Of a stretch of DNA of 64,000 nucleotides, positions 61,207 to 64,000 are shown in pieces. A model generated the notes under the pieces. It made no database searches. It was not told the DNA's origin and saw nothing but the letters and a program-made list of their open reading frames with translations. The stretch comes from Flavobacteriaceae bacterium D16 (GTDB taxonomy: Bacteria > Bacteroidota > Bacteroidia > Flavobacteriales > Flavobacteriaceae). The stretch lies in assembly GCA_021295155.1 (NCBI GenBank), contig JAJTJC010000035.1:496001-560000 (forward strand), written 5' to 3'. Both the position numbers and the translations under genes were made by a program. Every line of letters begins with the position of its first letter. Positions within the stretch are counted from its first letter, which is position 1.

Positions 61207-61569
61207 CTAGGAAATAAAAGGTATGGTCATAAAATAACTGGGGGATTCCCCGTTATTGGCCCTTACAGCATTTACAATCGGCATTACAAATCCAAGAATA
61301 ACCGTTCCTATTATGGTGAGTATACCTAATCCCAGTAGTAAAATAGCCGGAATGCTTATAAGTATATAAAGAATAATACTTAGCTGCAGGTTTACTACTG
61401 CCTTGCCGTGTTCGTTCATATCTTCAACAGTATTCCGCGTGGATAACCAAATGATCAGGGGAACGATCAAGCTTCCAAAACCAATTACATAGGAAAGCAA
61501 CTGGGTTAGATGGGTTACCACCAGCAGGGACCTGTCGGTTCTCATTGCGGGTTGACTGATTACATGCAT
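61207..61569 (-). CDS. DUF4870 (Tic20-like) membrane protein
   Basis: 120 residues with three predicted helices: SYVIGFGSLIVPLIIWL, AVVNLQLSIILYILISIPAILLL and LTIIGTVILGFVMPIVNAV. This topology and the VEDMNEHGKAVVNLQLS loop identify DUF4870. Function is unknown; the family is distantly Tic20-like. It is divergent from mnmE with a terminator downstream. Confidence 0.87.
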   Translation of the reverse strand: MHVISQPAMRTDRSLLVVTHLTQLLSYVIGFGSLIVPLIIWLSTRNTVEDMNEHGKAVVNLQLSIILYILISIPAILLLGLGILTIIGTVILGFVMPIVNAVRANNGESPSYFMTIPFIS

Positions 61570-61667
61570 TTTTTGATTGATTTAAAAGGTTTTATCTATA
61601 TGTAGCAATAAATGGCAATTTGTTACAGTAGGATCGTCAATCTATGGCCATAGTAGGGTCTTTTAGC

Positions 61668-61675
61668 TATTTTTG
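61668..61675 (+). promoter_or_regulatory. -7 element of mnmE
   Basis: TATTTTTG fits TAnnTTTG, 16 nt before the ATG at 61692. It supports this start over an in-frame ATG at 61644 that lies upstream of the promoter. Confidence 0.5.
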
Positions 61676-61691
61676 CAGGAAAAGGAACCCT

Positions 61692-63083
61692 ATGATCTCA
61701 AAGGATACTATAATCGCTTCAGCAACAGCACCGGGGATCGGAGCTATTGCCGTACTTCGTGTATCAGGTGTTGAAGCCATTACACTGACCAATGAGGTCT
61801 TTTCTAAGGACCTTTCTAGAGTAAAGAGTCATACCATACACCTCGGTGAGATTAAGGACGGAGAACGGGTTTTGGACCAGGTATTGGTATCCTTGTTCCG
61901 GGGTCCTAATTCCTATACTGGAGAGGACGTAGTGGAGATATCCTGCCACGGTTCGCCCTATATCCAGGAACAAATTATACAGCTATTCTTGAGAAAGGGA
62001 TGCCGCATGGCAAACCCGGGTGAGTTTACCCTTCGTGCTTTCCTGAATGGTAAATTGGATTTAAGTCAGGCTGAGGCTGTTGCCGATATCATTGCAAGCG
62101 ATAGTGAAGCCTCTCATAAGATTGCCATGCAGCAAATGCGAGGCGGTTTTAGTTCTGAAATACAACAACTGCGTTCGGAGCTGTTGAATTTCGCCTCCCT
62201 GATTGAACTGGAACTGGATTTTGCGGAGGAAGATGTGGAATTTGCTGATCGCGAGGCATTCATTGAATTACTTAAACGCATTGAACATACTTTAAGAAAG
62301 TTAATCGATTCCTTTGCCCTTGGGAATGTCATCAAGAACGGTATCCCCATTGCGATTGTGGGCAAGCCCAATGTAGGGAAATCTACGCTGCTCAATGCTT
62401 TGCTCAATGAGGAGCGCGCAATAGTCTCCGAGATTGCCGGTACAACAAGGGATACCATCGAAGATGAAATTGCCATAGGAGGCATCCGATTCCGATTTAT
62501 TGATACGGCGGGTATCCGGGAAACTGGCGACCATATAGAACAGATCGGGATAAAGCGGACTTTTGAAAATATTGAAAAAGCAAGGGTGGTTTTTTTCCTG
62601 TTTGAGGCATCAGAACTAAAGACACATCCCGATGAGCTCCGATTAGCTATCGAGAAAGTCAAAGAGAAAGCTTCAGAGCAGCCAGTTTTGCTACTTGCCA
62701 ATAAAGTCGATCAAGTTGATAGCCAGGGATATCAAGAGCAATTGAACGAGTTAGGGGAATCCACCGAAATGCAAGTGTTGGCACTTTCGGCTAAGGAACA
62801 TATTGGATTAGACCAATTAAGGGATACGCTAATACACCTGGTCAATACCGGGGCCTTGCAGAAGAATGAAACCATAGTGACCAATTCACGTCATTACGAT
62901 GCCCTTTTAAAAGCTCTGGGAGAGATCCATAAGGTACAGGAGGCTATGGACGAAGGGATCTCTGGCGACCTGCTGGCGATTGATATCCGTCAGGCCCTGT
63001 ATCACCTTGGGGAGATCACAGGCGAAATTACTTCCGATGACCTGCTGGGCAATATCTTTGCTAATTTTTGTATCGGGAAGTAA
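61692..63083 (+). CDS. mnmE: tRNA-modification GTPase MnmE
   Basis: 463 residues from ATG 61692. The N-terminal folate-like domain runs DTIIASATAPGIGAIAVLRVSG, and the helical middle follows. The G domain carries G1 GKPNVGKSTLLNALL (near 220), G2 EIAGTTRD (near 247), G3 DTAGIRE (near 270) and G4 NKVD (near 335). The C-terminus ends FCIGK, the invariant Cys-x-Gly-Lys. With MnmG it makes the 5-carboxymethylaminomethyl group on wobble U34. All motifs are intact. Confidence 0.96.
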   Translation: MISKDTIIASATAPGIGAIAVLRVSGVEAITLTNEVFSKDLSRVKSHTIHLGEIKDGERVLDQVLVSLFRGPNSYTGEDVVEISCHGSPYIQEQIIQLFLRKGCRMANPGEFTLRAFLNGKLDLSQAEAVADIIASDSEASHKIAMQQMRGGFSSEIQQLRSELLNFASLIELELDFAEEDVEFADREAFIELLKRIEHTLRKLIDSFALGNVIKNGIPIAIVGKPNVGKSTLLNALLNEERAIVSEIAGTTRDTIEDEIAIGGIRFRFIDTAGIRETGDHIEQIGIKRTFENIEKARVVFFLFEASELKTHPDELRLAIEKVKEKASEQPVLLLANKVDQVDSQGYQEQLNELGESTEMQVLALSAKEHIGLDQLRDTLIHLVNTGALQKNETIVTNSRHYDALLKALGEIHKVQEAMDEGISGDLLAIDIRQALYHLGEITGEITSDDLLGNIFANFCIGK

Positions 63084-63151
63084 GGGGATTCAACATAAAT
63101 AACACTTCAAATAATACAGTTTTAAGTACACCATTTCCCTTCTACCAATTG

Positions 63152-63172
63152 TTAATAACTTTTTTAATAACT
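63152..63172 (+). repeat. Direct repeat TTAATAACT upstream of nrdG
   Basis: Two copies of TTAATAACT (63152-63160, 63164-63172) spaced by 3 nt, 12-bp period, within the gap that drives nrdG-nrdD. It could be a regulator half-site pair for oxygen or nucleotide control. A second hairpin AAATGAT/ATCATTT (about 63217-63236) follows nearer the start. Confidence 0.35.
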
Positions 63173-63248
63173 CCCAAAGCCGGTCTTTATACGCTTTTCA
63201 GAGTACAGTAATTTTATAAATGATTTTTTTATCATTTTATATTTATTT

Positions 63249-63698
63249 ATGCATTGTCATGAATTTAACGTCGTACTTCAAGAAGTACCCGGCGAGATAA
63301 GTCTTTGTTTTAGCATTTCCGGCTGCCCGTTACAATGCGCCGGTTGCCACTCCCCTTATTTATGGAAAGAACAAACAGGTGAAAAATTAACCCTTAAGGA
63401 TTTTAAAGCTGTTTTAAGCCAATATAAAGCCTTTGCTTCATGCGTTCTCTTTATGGGCGGTGAATGGCACTCCAGGGAGTTAATATCCATGCTAAAATGG
63501 GCACAAGGCATGGGCTATAAAACCTGTCTGTATACCGGGGAAGAGGAAGTAAACCCTGAGATACTGGAACACCTGACCTACCTCAAAACCGGTCCCTGGA
63601 TACAGGAACTGGGCGGTTTATCCAGCCAATCAACCAACCAAATTTTTAAAGAAGTTAAGACCAACAACATACTGAACCATCTATTCATTCCTAATTAA
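63249..63698 (+). CDS. nrdG: Anaerobic RNR-activating protein NrdG
   Basis: 149 residues, a compact radical-SAM enzyme. The cluster motif is CPLQCAGC (near 27-34: Cys-x3-Cys-x2-Cys), placed in the SISGCPLQCAGCHSPYLW stretch. It generates the glycyl radical on NrdD. The downstream gene is nrdD, 8 nt after the stop, so the operon order is nrdG-nrdD, reversed from the usual nrdD-nrdG of E. coli. It implies that the organism can make deoxynucleotides without oxygen. Confidence 0.93.
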   Translation: MHCHEFNVVLQEVPGEISLCFSISGCPLQCAGCHSPYLWKEQTGEKLTLKDFKAVLSQYKAFASCVLFMGGEWHSRELISMLKWAQGMGYKTCLYTGEEEVNPEILEHLTYLKTGPWIQELGGLSSQSTNQIFKEVKTNNILNHLFIPN

Positions 63699-63706
63699 CA
63701 AGACTC

Positions 63707-64000
63707 ATGACCCGACTCACTGAAGAACAGATTGACAAGAAAATATCATTTATAAATCGTTACCTCGCCTCACAGAATGCGGCAGATGGATCCAAAGTGG
63801 ATTCGAATGCCAATGTTACCTCCAAGAACATTGCCACCATGGAGGCGGAATTAAATAAGGATTTCAATATCCAAATCAATCGTACCCTGGTCAGGCAAAA
63901 AATAGCCAGTCTTTTCGGGAATGATTTGGCAGAGGAATACATCAGACAAATAGAATCGCATGAGATATATGTTCATGACGAAACTTCCCTAAAGCCCTAT
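63707..64000 (+). CDS. nrdD: Anaerobic ribonucleotide reductase NrdD, 5' part
   Basis: 98 codons open from the ATG at 63707 to the window edge, with no stop. The start MTRLTEEQIDKKISFINRYL and the core stretch SHEIYVHDETSLKPY are those of class III ribonucleoside-triphosphate reductases. It lacks the usual N-terminal ATP-cone in the part seen. The catalytic cysteines and C-terminal glycyl loop lie outside the window. It pairs with nrdG just upstream. Confidence 0.9.
   Translation, partial: MTRLTEEQIDKKISFINRYLASQNAADGSKVDSNANVTSKNIATMEAELNKDFNIQINRTLVRQKIASLFGNDLAEEYIRQIESHEIYVHDETSLKPY

Overview
The window looks like a chromosomal segment from a marine-type member of the Bacteroidota, family Flavobacteriaceae. 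Supporting signs are the gliding-motility genes gldF-gldG beside dnaN, a protein with a C-terminal region like a type IX secretion sorting domain, the bacillithiol gene bshB1, a fused ResB-CcsA cytochrome c assembly protein, many SPII lipoproteins, family-typical DUFs (DUF6090, DUF4290, DUF2911) and promoters of the Bacteroidota form TTG-N19/20-TAnnTTTG. The species cannot be named from the sequence.

Layout. (1) 1-7413 is an accessory, AT-rich array. Eight single-gene or two-gene units, all on the + strand and mostly without their own promoters, are separated by long imperfect palindromes. They encode a secreted VOC protein, two DUF6090 membrane proteins, a metallo-beta-lactamase-fold lipoprotein, AqpZ, a HigBA toxin-antitoxin pair, a PAL-like NHL-propeller lipoprotein and a small lipoprotein. 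Several spacers have attC-like architecture, and two carry perfect matches to the integron core consensus, so I read this as the end of an integron-type cassette array. No integrase lies in the window. (2) 7414-14164 holds a giant secreted BNR propeller protein, an OFA-family transporter and an M28 peptidase. (3) 14218-14914 holds a small GIY-YIG nuclease gene, two copies of a terminator-containing palindromic repeat and tRNA-His. (4) 15174-24669 holds a TPR histidine kinase, bshB1, a PLP transsulfuration-type enzyme, a MATE exporter and ccsBA. (5) 24811-32095 holds DUF2520, kdsC and maf, then a secreted PIG-L deacetylase, a 33-residue membrane peptide and a sodium:solute symporter. (6) 34330-36894 is a probable light- or stress-inducible SRPBCC-SDR-photolyase operon behind an inverted-repeat operator and a promoter. 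(7) 36990-41763 holds secreted and accessory metabolic genes, including a chromosomal relative of the cassette VOC gene. (8) 41799-57424 is housekeeping: murA, recQ, fmt, HU, yqgE, purC, phoH, gldFG, dnaN and a tRNA with anticodon CAT. (9) 57666-61122 is an AT-rich insert with a large lipoprotein and two CelD/BioF2-like acyltransferases. (10) 61207-64000 holds a DUF4870 protein, mnmE and the start of the anaerobic ribonucleotide reductase operon nrdG-nrdD.

Points that most deserve attention are the integron-like cassette array, the GIY-YIG gene with its REP-like repeats beside a tRNA whose acceptor stem pairs poorly, and a class IV aminotransferase homologue that has lost both the PLP lysine and the PLP-binding glutamate. 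Also notable are an SDR without its catalytic tyrosine in the photolyase operon, and a MurA with Asp in place of the fosfomycin-target Cys.
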